Part shown: piece after piece, positions 8,545 to 16,533 of the stretch
Numbering within the stretch: the stretch's first letter is position 1
Layout of the letters: every line of letters starts with the position of its first letter
DNA from: Caballeronia glathei
GTDB lineage: Bacteria; Pseudomonadota; Gammaproteobacteria; Burkholderiales; Burkholderiaceae
Direction of reading: 5' to 3'
Assembly: GCF_000698595.1 (NCBI RefSeq)
Contig: NZ_JFHC01000031.1
Span: 28,600 to 92,599 of the forward strand
Length of the DNA: 64,000 bases
Program-made: the position numbers and the translations under genes
Notes under the pieces: generated by a model
Seen by the model: the letters and a program-made list of their open reading frames with translations, nothing else
The model's database searches: none
Told to the model about the DNA's origin: nothing

Positions 8545-9092
8545 GCGCTCACCCCCAAGGCCCGATTGAGCTGCCAGCCATATTCGAACGTCTCGTTCTC
8601 GACGCGCTTTTCGGCACACTCGATGTAATAGACGGACTGCTGCGCGCTCACCATGCCGAGCAGCACACGATGGCCCTCCGCGCCACGCGCGGCGAGAAAC
8701 GCCTTCAGCGCCGCGATGGTCATCGCGCCAATGCCGCCGTCGACGACCAGGTCCGGAAACGCGTGCCCAGCCTGATTCAATACATTCAGTGCACGCTGCA
8801 AGAACCGCACGCCGGTCGCCTGCCCGGTGTTCACGCCGATCTCGAACAATTTGTCGGCAAGGGCCGGCGACACCGCATCAACCAGGTCGAGCTTCGGCTG
8901 CAGCCAGTACCGGCTCGTGTAGATCTGAACGGCGGTCGCACGCGGCATGTCGCGCATCGGGCCGACATAGCCGAATGCGCGCGCCACGGCGATCGTAACG
9001 CCCCACATCGTTTCGCCTCCAGCGTCCGCCGCCTGGTTCGAATACGCGCCCTCGCGGCCGATCAGCACGTCAATTTTCTCGTCAAGCGTCAT
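8541..9092 (-). CDS. Endolysin, glycoside hydrolase family 108 (N-acetylmuramidase)
   Basis: A 183-residue cell-wall hydrolase. The N-terminal signature REGAYSNQAADAGGETMWGVT fits GH108, with Glu14 as the catalytic acid. The C-terminal half (LFEIGVNTGQATGVRFLQRALNVL, then PDLVVDGGIGAMTIAAL) is the peptidoglycan-binding part usual in these lysozymes. No signal peptide or N-terminal membrane anchor is seen, so export should depend on the holin. The ATG at 9092 overlaps the stop of the upstream membrane-protein gene in an ATGA context. The order coiled-coil membrane protein, endolysin, holin makes one lysis cassette. Confidence 0.85.
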   Translation of the reverse strand: MTLDEKIDVLIGREGAYSNQAADAGGETMWGVTIAVARAFGYVGPMRDMPRATAVQIYTSRYWLQPKLDLVDAVSPALADKLFEIGVNTGQATGVRFLQRALNVLNQAGHAFPDLVVDGGIGAMTIAALKAFLAARGAEGHRVLLGMVSAQQSVYYIECAEKRVENETFEYGWQLNRALGVSA

Positions 9093-9538
9093 TGCTTCGT
9101 TCCTTTTGTCATGGTCTGTTCCAGAACCTCGAGGCGCTGCTGCTGCAGGCGGTTGAGGATGTCGCCTTCGTTGATATGCGTGAACACCCAAACGATCGAG
9201 CCCACCATGAAGGTCTGCACGATGCCCAGCACAACGCCGAGCACCCACATCGCGCCCTTGGCTGTGTTCTTCATCGCCGCGACCCGGTCGTCCACCTCGC
9301 CGATCCGCTCCTCGAGCGCTTCACGCTCCTTCTTGCCTTTGTCCACGCGCCCCCACAGCAGCTCGATGTCCTTGCGCGCGTTCTGGTTGTGAATGGACAT
9401 CTCCGCAATCGCGCGATCGAGTGCCGCAACCGGCTTCACGGAGCTCTTGATGTCTTCGACGCTGGTCGCCACGCTGCGCAGTTGCTCGCCAAAGCGTGCG
9501 ATCTGTATCGCCAGGTCGTTGTTTTGCTGGTCACCCAT
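9089..9538 (-). CDS. Phage coiled-coil membrane protein of the lysis cassette
   Basis: A 149-residue protein. Residues ~1-90 are long amphipathic helices (heptad-like, e.g. KGKKEREALEERIGEVDDRVAAM). Residues ~95-120 form one membrane segment (GAMWVLGVVLGIVQTFMVGSIVWVF), and a short helical tail follows. The layout recalls XhlA-type haemolysin-associated lysis proteins or an inner-membrane lysis accessory. It is not a typical Rz/Rz1 spanin pair, and none is visible elsewhere in the cassette. The start at 9538 is the ATG where the ordered sequence begins; the upstream frame runs through a terminator and is not coding. It overlaps the endolysin start by four bases. Confidence 0.6.
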   Translation of the reverse strand: MGDQQNNDLAIQIARFGEQLRSVATSVEDIKSSVKPVAALDRAIAEMSIHNQNARKDIELLWGRVDKGKKEREALEERIGEVDDRVAAMKNTAKGAMWVLGVVLGIVQTFMVGSIVWVFTHINEGDILNRLQQQRLEVLEQTMTKGTKQ

Positions 9539-9557
9539 CGACTCGCCCGTTCCCCAA

Positions 9558-9584
9558 ATAAAAAACCGCCCGGGCGGGCGGTTT
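9558..9584 (-). terminator. Rho-independent terminator downstream of gpD
   Basis: On the minus strand AAACCGCCCG pairs with CGGGCGGTTT over a 2-base loop and is followed by TTTTATTT. It lies between the stop of the gpD gene (9606) and the start of the lysis cassette (9538). Unmodified transcripts of the tail genes would stop here before lysis. Confidence 0.85.
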
Positions 9585-9605
9585 GCGCAAAGTTGCTTTG
9601 ATGCG

Positions 9606-10661
9606 TTATTTCGACGGTGCAGGTACCACGAGGTTGATCCGCTTACCCTTCTTTTTCTCGTGCCCGACCTTCGCCTTACCCTTGTTCCCGGCGTTGAGTT
9701 CGACACGCGTCTCCCAACTGCGCCCCGCGTAGTCGTGCGTGACCGACTCGATCAGGAAATCGCCGTCCGCCTGCTTTTTGAAGCCCTTGAGTGTGACCGT
9801 CTTCTCGGCGGAGAAATCGGCACGGCCTTGCATGAGCATCGTGCTCTTCGCCGTGTGATGATTCAGCTTCTGCAGACGGGCATTCGCCGCCGCCTTCGCG
9901 GCCTCTGAGCTGGCGAACGCATGCCGCTCGGTATGCACGGCAGCGGCGCCCTTCGGGGCGTCCGGATTCGGGATGACGAGGTCGATCTTTTTGCCGGTCT
10001 TCACGTCGTGCACCTTGGTGCGCACCGCGGCGAAGCTGGCACGGTCGGCAAACGTGATCTCGTAGTCGAGCAGCATGTTCGGCGTGAGCATGATCGAAGG
10101 CAGCGGAAACCCGCTTGCGCTCTTGCCCGCACCGCGGCCCGCCACGATGAGCTTGCCCGCCTTCACGGTCGCGGTCGCCCCGTGCTGCCGTGACAGACGC
10201 GTGATGAAGTGCAAGTCGCTCTCACCGAATTGATCGGCACGTGGCACCAGCACGTCGATCGCGCACACCGGCGTCCATTGGTTCCGACGCGCGACGTCGC
10301 CGACGATGTCGGCGAGCTTCGTGTTTTCCCAACTGCCATAGCGATGCGTTTTTGAGGTCGCCCGCATGTTCGCGGGCCGGCCCCGGATCAGTACCGAGGC
10401 GGGCGGCCCTTTAAGCGAAATCTCATCGATTGCGTACTCGCCGAGGAATGCCAGGCCCTGCCCCTCCCATCCGAGCGAGACCTTGAGCGTGGCGCCCTTC
10501 GGCGGAAACTCGATCTTGCCGTCCCGATCGTCAAGCTCGATCTCGCACTCGTCGGCATCCAACCCCGGCTTGTCGACGGTGTGGATGCGCAACACGCGAT
10601 CTTGAATCACCCTCGTGATGTCATCGCCGTTCGCAATGATCTGAAAAATTGCCCTCATCAA
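9606..10661 (-). CDS. D: Phage late control protein D / tail baseplate hub (gpD-like)
   Basis: A 351-residue homologue of P2 gpD. In P2-type tails this protein forms the hub that holds the spike (gpV) at the end of the tube. Family-type stretches are VLRIHTVDKPGLDADECEIELDD near the N-terminus, FLGEYAIDEISLKGPP, and ESDLHFITRLSRQHGATATV in the middle. The C-terminus is basic and ends in a lysine-rich tail (KAKVGHEKKKGKRINLVVPAPSK region), unlike the rest. The start is ATGATG at 10661/10658. It is the last of the U-X-D block, and a terminator follows it. Confidence 0.9.
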   Translation of the reverse strand: MMRAIFQIIANGDDITRVIQDRVLRIHTVDKPGLDADECEIELDDRDGKIEFPPKGATLKVSLGWEGQGLAFLGEYAIDEISLKGPPASVLIRGRPANMRATSKTHRYGSWENTKLADIVGDVARRNQWTPVCAIDVLVPRADQFGESDLHFITRLSRQHGATATVKAGKLIVAGRGAGKSASGFPLPSIMLTPNMLLDYEITFADRASFAAVRTKVHDVKTGKKIDLVIPNPDAPKGAAAVHTERHAFASSEAAKAAANARLQKLNHHTAKSTMLMQGRADFSAEKTVTLKGFKKQADGDFLIESVTHDYAGRSWETRVELNAGNKGKAKVGHEKKKGKRINLVVPAPSK

Positions 10662-10678
10662 TGCTCCCCGATCTCACT

Positions 10679-10885
10679 CTAGGTCCACAACTGCACGGGC
10701 TCGTCGCGTGGCGCCTCGACGTCGGGCAGCGTGATCAAGATTCCCGCAGAGAACGGCTGCTCCTGTGCGGCCAGGCCCAGATTGGCCTCGTACACGGCCT
10801 CGACCATTCCGGTCACCGAGCCATACACCGCATAGCAGATCTCGTCGAGCACGTCGCCCTCAGACGTTCTTATAGTCTTCGCCAT
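10679..10885 (-). CDS. X: Tail protein X (gpX, LysM-like)
   Basis: A 68-residue protein of the P2 gpX family: KTIRTSEGDVLDEICYAVYG matches the LysM-like start, and ILITLPD is the usual closing strand. gpX is a small baseplate/tail-completion protein. The ATG at 10885 lies inside the end of the gpU-like gene (overlap 26 bases); the 14 codons upstream are not family sequence. It is followed after 17 bases by gpD. Confidence 0.85.
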   Translation of the reverse strand: MAKTIRTSEGDVLDEICYAVYGSVTGMVEAVYEANLGLAAQEQPFSAGILITLPDVEAPRDEPVQLWT

Positions 10886-11741
10886 AGCGGCCGAACTCCA
10901 GGCTGAAGGTCTGTTTGCGTGGGGCACCGTCGGACATCAGCGCCTCCTGCTCCTCATCGATGCCCTGCAGGTACCAGCGCCCGAGCACTTCGCCGTAGCC
11001 CGTCGTGAGCTGCACGGGCACCATCTTGTCGCCGATTGTCCGCAGTGCGTCGAGTTGCTTGGCGCCGGGGCCGGATGCCGCGAACACGACGCCGGAGAGC
11101 GCGATCGTCTCGCCGCCCTGACTGACCGCCTGCAGCGCCTCCTGACGATTCAGACGCTCCTGCGAAGCCACCTTGTACCTGGTTGTGCGCCGCAGCCGGT
11201 CGAAGGCCGCAGTCGACAGGTTGAAGTGGAACGTATCGCCCGCATCGGACGTCAGCGTCATCAGGTGAGGCGTCGCGGTCGACGCCCCATCGAGCAGCCC
11301 CGAAAACAGCGAACCTGCCCCGGTCGATGTCGCGGCAGCCCCTGGTGACGGCGTCTCCTTGATCCCCGCAAGGGCATTGAACTTGGTACGGACGTCGCCC
11401 AAGGCGCGGGTCACAGTATCGGCCGCGGATTTGATCAGCGGGTGGCTCGACGCATCCGCCAGCTTCAGGACGCTGCCGACTGACGACTGCACGGCGTTGA
11501 AGCTGCGCACCACGGCGCCGACCTTCGGAATCGTATCGCTTGCCACCGATAATGCGCTGCTCGCACCGGATAGCAACTCGCCGGCATTCTGCAGATTGCC
11601 GGTCGCGAGCTTCTGCAGGACGGCGACCGTGTTGGCACTCGCCGGCCGATTACGCGCTTCGACGCGGCTTAACTGGCGCACGCGCTCGGTTGCGATACTG
11701 GACTGCGTCGCAGCCTGCGTGATGTATCTCTCAAATTCCAA
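10860..11741 (-). CDS. U: Tail protein U (gpU-like) with long N-terminal extension
   Basis: A 293-residue protein. Residues ~155-290 fit P2 gpU (MTLTSDAGDTFHFNLSTAAFDRLRRTT, then VAASGPGAKQLDALRTIGDK, then WYLQGIDEEQEALMSDG), a tail-completion protein. About 150 residues before it are Ala/Ser/Val-rich, helical and absent from P2 gpU, which is about half this length. Start: the frame opens with TTG at 11741, preceded by AGGAG with five bases spacing. No better ATG is in frame, so a TTG start is likely. It begins immediately after the tape-measure stop (11750). Confidence 0.8.
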   Translation of the reverse strand: MEFERYITQAATQSSIATERVRQLSRVEARNRPASANTVAVLQKLATGNLQNAGELLSGASSALSVASDTIPKVGAVVRSFNAVQSSVGSVLKLADASSHPLIKSAADTVTRALGDVRTKFNALAGIKETPSPGAAATSTGAGSLFSGLLDGASTATPHLMTLTSDAGDTFHFNLSTAAFDRLRRTTRYKVASQERLNRQEALQAVSQGGETIALSGVVFAASGPGAKQLDALRTIGDKMVPVQLTTGYGEVLGRWYLQGIDEEQEALMSDGAPRKQTFSLEFGRYGEDYKNV

Positions 11742-11749
11742 AGCATCTC

Positions 11750-14206
11750 CTACAGGTGGGGCGAATCGAACATCGCCGAGCGATTGTTTTTCGCAAGCTC
11801 GTCTTTCATCATGCGCTGCAGCTGCGGCGAGACCTTCGCGAGAAGGCGATCGGCCGCATCGCTGCTCGGCTCGCCCTGCAGCGTGACGTGAAAGACCGGC
11901 GCAAAGGTGTTCTGTTGCTCGACCTTGGTGAACGGCTTGTCAGCGCCAAGCGGCTTGGCGAGCGCTTTCGCCTGCACCACCGCATTCGCGGCGGAAGGCT
12001 GCGCGTCCTCGGGGCGGGCAAATGCCCACTTCGCGACCGCGCCGAGCGCTTTCTCACCCGCGAAGGCGCCCACCGCACCGCCGGCGAGGCCGCCCACCGC
12101 TGCGCCGATCGGCCCGCCGAGCGCACCGATCATGGCGCCGACCTTGGCGCCCAGCACACCGCCCGCCAGGCTGCCCGCAATGCCGCCAAAGCCCTTAGCT
12201 TTCTCCGCGCGACCGTCATCGCTATTCGCGACCGCATACGCGTTTGTCGCGGCCATGCCCAGCTTGACCACGGTGCCCGCCGTCGCGAGCCGGCCCGCGT
12301 ACGGCATCACCCGGCCGACGATGCCGCGCGCGGCGCCCGCGATGCGCGCCAGCCGTCCGCCCTGAGCGGCGGCTCCGGCAGCGCCCCCGGCGGCGGCACC
12401 TGCGGCGCCGAGCTCACCGGCGATGGCGCCCGCAGCACCGGCGGCACCGCCCAGGCCACCACCGCCGGAAAGATTGACAACGAATACGCGCTGCACGCCA
12501 CCGGCTGCGACGCCACCCAACGCTTCAATAGCGCGGCCAACCGGGCCGGCCGGTCCACCCTTGCCGCCCCCACCAGCAGCGCCGCCTGCGCCACCGCGTC
12601 CGACCAGAATCGCACCGCGAGCGATATCGACCGCGCCGCGCCCGATCTGGAACAGTGACTTGGCGCCCCGATAGGCAAGCAGGCCCGCCGCGAGGCCCGC
12701 CACCGCCATCGTCGCCTTCGGCGCAGCATCCGTGACTTTGGCGAGCCCTTCGCCGGTCGCCTTCGCCGCGTGTCCTGCAGCATCGGTGACGGGTCGCAGC
12801 GCATCGCCTATGCTCCGCATGGCGTCGTTCCACTGCTGCCCGACCTCGCTCCACACCTGCTTCGAGGCGTCACGGCGGTCGGCCAGGTCCTTCGCGATCT
12901 CGCCCGTCGCCTGCGCGGAATCCTTCTTGAGTCGCTGATACAGATCGGCGTTCTGCAGGTACGCGGTCAATGCGGCCTTCACCTGCATATCGTTGAAGAG
13001 GTCGCCCGTCTTCATCGTGTCTTCGAACGCCGCGATCTGCGCCCGGCGTTTGGCCGGATCCGCCTCGCTGTTTATGCCTTTCGCGGCGTCAGCGAGTTGC
13101 TTCGCCTTGGCAGGATCGGTGCGTTCAATGTACGCCCGAGCCAGAACGAAGGAAGCCTCGAGGGTCGACCAGCCCTTGCCGATCGCCTCGCGCATCTTCG
13201 CTTCATAGTCGACGCCAGCCTTCTTGTAGTTGTTCGCGGTTTCATTCGATCCGATCTTCGAAAACCAGTTTTTCAGATTGTTCGCCGCTTCGTCCGCTGT
13301 GCCGGCCGTCTTCATCTGCACCTGCAGCATTGCGCCGAGCTGCGTCACAGAGTCCTGCCCGGTGATGCCGATCTTCTGCATCTCAGCGAGCAGCACCGGA
13401 AACCAGCGAGCCATGTCCGCCGACTCGAAGGAGCCCGCCTTGCCGAGAAACGCGATCGCCTCGAGCGCCTTGCCCATCTGCGCGGGGTCCGTGATCCTCG
13501 CGTTCTGCTGCAGCGCCTGAATCATCCCGGCCGTTTCGACGCTCGTGGCGCCCTGCCCAACGGAGAACTTCGCAACGAGCGGCGCGAGCTCGAGCGCCCG
13601 GTCCACCTCCATGCCACCAGCGACCATCTGGTTGACCGCCTCGGCGAGCTCGTTGCGATCGATGCCGTTGGCCGACGCGTCACGCCGGATCCGGCCGGCC
13701 ATTGACGCCTCTTGTTCGGTGCGCGCGATGCCCGTCTTAATCGCGATGTCGCGGATAATCGCCTGATAGTTCGCCGAGATCGTGGCGGGCACCGCGACGG
13801 CGGCGGAGAACTTGACCGCATCACCGATCGCGCCGCGCACGCCCTCGCGGCCGGCGACGATGCGCTCGCGACCCGCCGCCTTCAGGTCAAGCCCGCGTGC
13901 TGTGCGGCCAAGCCGCTGATACGCACGATCGAGCCGATCGACTTCGATGCCGGCCTCGCGCAGGGACCGCAGGTTCGTGTCGATCTTGCGCCGAATGCCG
14001 TCGGCTGTTTTGTCACCGGCTGTGTGCAGCCGCCGAAACTCGTCCTGCAGCTTGATCGTGTCACCGATCGTGCGTTGCCAAAGCCGCGTGTCGCTCGCCG
14101 TCTTCTTCAGACCGACAATGCGTGAGCTCGTCTCGCTGACGGCCTTGCCGAACGTCGCCGACACGGCCCCGCCAATGACAATTCCGAGCGCGATGTCATT
14201 TGCCAT
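11750..14206 (-). CDS. T: Tail tape measure protein
   Basis: An 818-residue tape measure protein of the PhageMin_Tail type. It sets tail length and leaves the tail during DNA injection. The N-terminal part is helical and charged. Residues ~180-330 hold the recognisable core (NELAEAVNQMVAGGMEVD, then AMLQVQMKTAGTADEAANNLKNWFSKIG). Residues ~500-740 are very Gly/Ala-rich with several hydrophobic stretches (AGLAAGLLAYRG; GFGGIAGSLAGGVLGAKVGAMIGALGGPIGAAVGG), as expected for a protein that inserts in the host membrane. The start is ATG at 14206. It directly follows the E/E' frames, the order found in P2. Confidence 0.9.
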   Translation of the reverse strand: MANDIALGIVIGGAVSATFGKAVSETSSRIVGLKKTASDTRLWQRTIGDTIKLQDEFRRLHTAGDKTADGIRRKIDTNLRSLREAGIEVDRLDRAYQRLGRTARGLDLKAAGRERIVAGREGVRGAIGDAVKFSAAVAVPATISANYQAIIRDIAIKTGIARTEQEASMAGRIRRDASANGIDRNELAEAVNQMVAGGMEVDRALELAPLVAKFSVGQGATSVETAGMIQALQQNARITDPAQMGKALEAIAFLGKAGSFESADMARWFPVLLAEMQKIGITGQDSVTQLGAMLQVQMKTAGTADEAANNLKNWFSKIGSNETANNYKKAGVDYEAKMREAIGKGWSTLEASFVLARAYIERTDPAKAKQLADAAKGINSEADPAKRRAQIAAFEDTMKTGDLFNDMQVKAALTAYLQNADLYQRLKKDSAQATGEIAKDLADRRDASKQVWSEVGQQWNDAMRSIGDALRPVTDAAGHAAKATGEGLAKVTDAAPKATMAVAGLAAGLLAYRGAKSLFQIGRGAVDIARGAILVGRGGAGGAAGGGGKGGPAGPVGRAIEALGGVAAGGVQRVFVVNLSGGGGLGGAAGAAGAIAGELGAAGAAAGGAAGAAAQGGRLARIAGAARGIVGRVMPYAGRLATAGTVVKLGMAATNAYAVANSDDGRAEKAKGFGGIAGSLAGGVLGAKVGAMIGALGGPIGAAVGGLAGGAVGAFAGEKALGAVAKWAFARPEDAQPSAANAVVQAKALAKPLGADKPFTKVEQQNTFAPVFHVTLQGEPSSDAADRLLAKVSPQLQRMMKDELAKNNRSAMFDSPHL

Positions 14207-14221
14207 TTCATCCCCCGTTCG

Positions 14222-14371
14222 TTAATCCGTCAGCCACCAGATCACGTCATCGAGCGTCAGCTCATCAATGTCAGGCGGCGACATCCGAAGCTCGATCAGC
14301 AGGCGCCTCACCAGCTTTTTGAGCGTCTGCGGGCTGATCTTTGCGAGGGGTGCGAAATCGAAAGTAGGCAT
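14222..14371 (-). CDS. GpE-family tail protein (E' part of the E/E+E' tail assembly chaperone)
   Basis: The C-terminal end of this frame, MSPPDIDELTLDDVIWWLTD, fits the P2 GpE (E') family (pattern PPSEMDxxxLDEL). The frame overlaps the 3' part of the gene at 14271-14594 by about 100 bases and lies in the +1 (equal to -2) register relative to it. In P2 and most long-tailed phages the two frames are joined by programmed frameshifting into a tape-measure chaperone. An ATG at 14371 could also start a separate product. The run CAAAAAGC near 14300 is one possible slip site. The coordinates give the ATG-start version; the fused product would begin at 14594. Confidence 0.7.
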   Translation of the reverse strand: MPTFDFAPLAKISPQTLKKLVRRLLIELRMSPPDIDELTLDDVIWWLTD

Positions 14372-14594
14372 CCTGCAGGCGGTGATAGTCGTCCAGATCC
14401 ATGCCCTCCAGGTCGCTCGGCGCGACCTCCGCCAGCGCCGCGAAAAGCGCCAGTTCCTGCCCGTCTTCATCGCCCGCGGCCACCTTTTGTGCCGCGCGCA
14501 TGTCGCGAACCTTCGGGCGACGCAGCGTCAGGCTGTCGCGCACGACGCCGTCGAATGCCGTCGGATAGTTGAGCTTGACCGTTACCGTGTCCAT
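14271..14594 (-). CDS. E: Phage tail assembly chaperone (gpE-like)
   Basis: A 107-residue protein of the P2 gpE / Mu gp41-type tail assembly family: VTVKLNYPTAFDGVVRDSLTLRRPKVRDMRAA is the family-type N-terminal half. It coats or guides the tape measure protein during tail assembly. The ATG at 14594 is the natural start. The C-terminal 30 residues (KDQPADAQKAGEAPADRASDVAA) overlap the second frame at 14222-14371. A terminator hairpin lies just upstream (14606-14638). Confidence 0.8.
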   Translation of the reverse strand: MDTVTVKLNYPTAFDGVVRDSLTLRRPKVRDMRAAQKVAAGDEDGQELALFAALAEVAPSDLEGMDLDDYHRLQDAYFRFRTPRKDQPADAQKAGEAPADRASDVAA

Positions 14595-14605
14595 TCAGAA
14601 CCTCA

Positions 14606-14638
14606 AACAAAAAACGGCGGGCATTGCGCGCCCGCCGT
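14606..14638 (-). terminator. Rho-independent terminator between tube (FII) and chaperone genes
   Basis: On the minus strand ACGGCGGGC pairs with GCCCGCCGT over a 7-base loop, followed by TTTTTGTTTG. It lies in the 113-base gap between the FII stop (14708) and the gpE-like start (14594). It would attenuate expression of tape measure and downstream genes relative to sheath and tube unless antiterminated. Confidence 0.85.
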
Positions 14639-14645
14639 GATGGTG

Positions 14646-14658
14646 AAAAGTGACTTTG
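14646..14658. repeat. Dispersed phage palindrome, copy 2
   Basis: Reads AAAAGTGACTTTG, with the exact core AAAGTGACTTT. It is intergenic, just upstream of the terminator between the FII and gpE-like genes on the minus strand. Confidence 0.6.
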
Positions 14659-14707
14659 CGGCGGGTCGCGTCGCGCCCCCTCACAGCAGCTACCGCAGTC
14701 CTGCCCT

Positions 14708-15211
14708 TCACATGCCGATCGCTTTGCGAATCTCCGCGAGCTGATCGACCCCGTTGATCATGCGCACCATGCCGAGCAGATCGATCTCGTGCACTGCGGC
14801 CCCGTCGATCTCCAGCTTGTAGTAGCTCAGCGAGACCGTGTACTTCGCCTCCGACTTCTCGCCGGCCTTCCAATCACCCGGATCGATCTCGGAGAGCATC
14901 CCGCGAAACGACGCGGCGGCCGACTTGGTCTTGCCCTTCATGTCCCTGAACGCCCCGCGAAATACGCCGTTGAACGCAGTCGCATCGGCAAGCCCGAAGA
15001 AGTTCAGCACCTCGCGCGTCATCGACGCCATCGCGAACGCGGCGTCCATCGCTTCCATGCCGAGGTCCATCTTCACGGGACCGTCCATGCCGCCGCCGCG
15101 ATGCTCGTCGGTCTTGATCTTGAGCTTGGGCAGCGTCACCGAGGTCGACAGGCCGGCGAAGCCCTTACCGTCGACGTACAGGTTGTAATTTGAAAGTGTT
15201 TCCGGAATCAC
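14708..15211 (-). CDS. FII: Major tail tube protein (FII)
   Basis: A 167-residue P2 FII homologue, the protein that stacks into the rigid inner tube of a contractile tail. Family-type start IPETLSNYNLYVDGKGFAG and later LSYYKLEIDGAAVHEIDLLGMVRMINGVDQLAEIRKAIGM. The start codon is GTG at 15211, with AGGTG a few bases upstream; no in-frame ATG fits better. It follows the sheath gene after an 82-base gap that holds a palindrome and a triplicated 13-mer. Confidence 0.95.
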   Translation of the reverse strand: MIPETLSNYNLYVDGKGFAGLSTSVTLPKLKIKTDEHRGGGMDGPVKMDLGMEAMDAAFAMASMTREVLNFFGLADATAFNGVFRGAFRDMKGKTKSAAASFRGMLSEIDPGDWKAGEKSEAKYTVSLSYYKLEIDGAAVHEIDLLGMVRMINGVDQLAEIRKAIGM

Positions 15212-15237
15212 ACGTCACCTCTCAGGTGTTGGGTTCT

Positions 15238-15300
15238 ACGTTGAATTCAACGTTGGTTTCAGTGGTGCTATTACGTGGTGCTATTACGTGGCGCTATTGC
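15238..15300. repeat. 16-bp perfect palindrome and 13-bp tandem triplication between sheath and tube genes
   Basis: ACGTTGAATTCAACGT at 15238-15253 is a perfect palindrome. At 15262-15300 a 13-base unit is repeated three times (GTGGTGCTATTAC at 15262 and 15275, GTGGCGCTATTGC at 15288). The last unit contains the sheath stop codon, so the gap seems to have grown by duplication of the gene end. On the coding strand the repeats bring extra TAA/TAG codons. Confidence 0.7.
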
Positions 15301-16466
15301 GATTGGCCGTCGAGCACTTCGGTCAACCACTGGTTCGTGATCTCGAAGCGGAAGATCGGGTTTTCCGCCGGCGGAACGTCGGTGAAGCGAATGTTCCAGT
15401 ACACCTTGCCCTGCTCCAGCTGCGAGGCCGTGTTGAGCTCCGGATCGGCATACACCTCGAAGTTGATCAGCGCACCCTGATTTTTCAGATCGCGCATGAA
15501 CGCCTGCAGGCCCTTCGTCACGTCGTCGACGTAGGTCGCGGTGATCCCGCGGTCGACGGCCCACTTGTGACCGGCGAGCACCGCGTCCATCACGATGTCG
15601 AGGGTGCGCACGCGCGTAACGAACGACCACTTCGAATCAGCGGACAGTGTGCGGTTGCCCCACAGGCGATAACCGCCATCGCGAATGATCGTGGCAATAA
15701 ACGCGTTGTTGAGCAGATTCGCGCGGCAGGTCTCGTCGCCATCGAGAAACTCGATCGGGCGCGTGGTGCCCGTGATATCGACGATCTCCTTGTTCGACGG
15801 TGAAGCCCAGAAACCGATGTTGGCGTCCGTCTGGCAGAAGAGCCCGGCGGCGATCGATGACGCGGGAGCGGCGACGTCGGCGTTGGCCGTGGTGTCCCAG
15901 TACGTCACGCCGGGGTCGACCATGTAGAGGCGCTTGCTGCCGAAGTTCGCCGCGTAAGCGATGGCCGCTTCATCGTCGGTGTTGGGGCCGTCGATGATGC
16001 CGATCGCCCGCAGCTTTCCAGCGAGCGAGTCCATCGCGGTGGCGACGGCCTGCGTGGCGGAGAAGCCCGGTGCAATGAGCAGGCGTGGCTGCACGTTGTA
16101 CTTTGACTTGGCGTCGAGCATCGTCTGCAGGCCGGTGCGCGCACCACCCGCGCTGACCCCGCCAATGATCGCCGAGGTGAGCGCAGCCGGATCTTCGCCC
16201 GCGGCCACCCCGGTGGCGACAATGACCGCCTTGCTCTGCGCATAGATCGCGCGGGCAGCCTGAGCGATCGCGCTGCCCTCGCCAAACGCGGCCACTGCTT
16301 CACGGTAGCTTGTCAGCTGGGTCGGCACATTTGGCGCTGCCAGGTCCGCGCCCGGCGTATAGGTACTGACAAGGCCGACGATCGACGAGGACGGCACGGC
16401 GATGGTGCGCGGCCCGGTGTCGACCAGCGACACGGTCACGCCGTGGAAAAACGATGTTGCACTCAT
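15294..16466 (-). CDS. FI: Contractile tail sheath protein (FI)
   Basis: A 390-residue P2 FI-type sheath protein. Family stretches: FFHGVTVSLVDTGPRTIAVPSSSIVGLVSTY at the start, QPRLLIAPGFSATQAVATAM in the middle, and DGGYRLWGNRTLSADSKWSFVTRVRTLDIVMDAV toward the C-terminus. The sheath surrounds the tube and contracts on infection. The ATG at 16466 is taken because family homology begins there; 90 upstream in-frame codons run through a terminator and the end of the assembly gene and are rejected. It is followed by the tube gene FII, as in P2. Confidence 0.95.
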   Translation of the reverse strand: MSATSFFHGVTVSLVDTGPRTIAVPSSSIVGLVSTYTPGADLAAPNVPTQLTSYREAVAAFGEGSAIAQAARAIYAQSKAVIVATGVAAGEDPAALTSAIIGGVSAGGARTGLQTMLDAKSKYNVQPRLLIAPGFSATQAVATAMDSLAGKLRAIGIIDGPNTDDEAAIAYAANFGSKRLYMVDPGVTYWDTTANADVAAPASSIAAGLFCQTDANIGFWASPSNKEIVDITGTTRPIEFLDGDETCRANLLNNAFIATIIRDGGYRLWGNRTLSADSKWSFVTRVRTLDIVMDAVLAGHKWAVDRGITATYVDDVTKGLQAFMRDLKNQGALINFEVYADPELNTASQLEQGKVYWNIRFTDVPPAENPIFRFEITNQWLTEVLDGQSQ

Positions 16467-16477
16467 TAAGTCTCTCC

Positions 16478-16514
16478 AAAAAAAGAGCGCCCCAAAACAC
16501 TCTCCGGGGCGCTC
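16478..16514 (-). terminator. Rho-independent terminator between fibre-assembly and sheath genes
   Basis: On the minus strand GAGCGCCCC pairs with GGGGCGCTC over a 12-base loop, followed by seven T. It sits between the stop of the tail-fibre assembly gene (16534) and the sheath start (16466). Confidence 0.88.
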
Positions 16515-16533
16515 ATTGGTGGGGGGTACCGCG

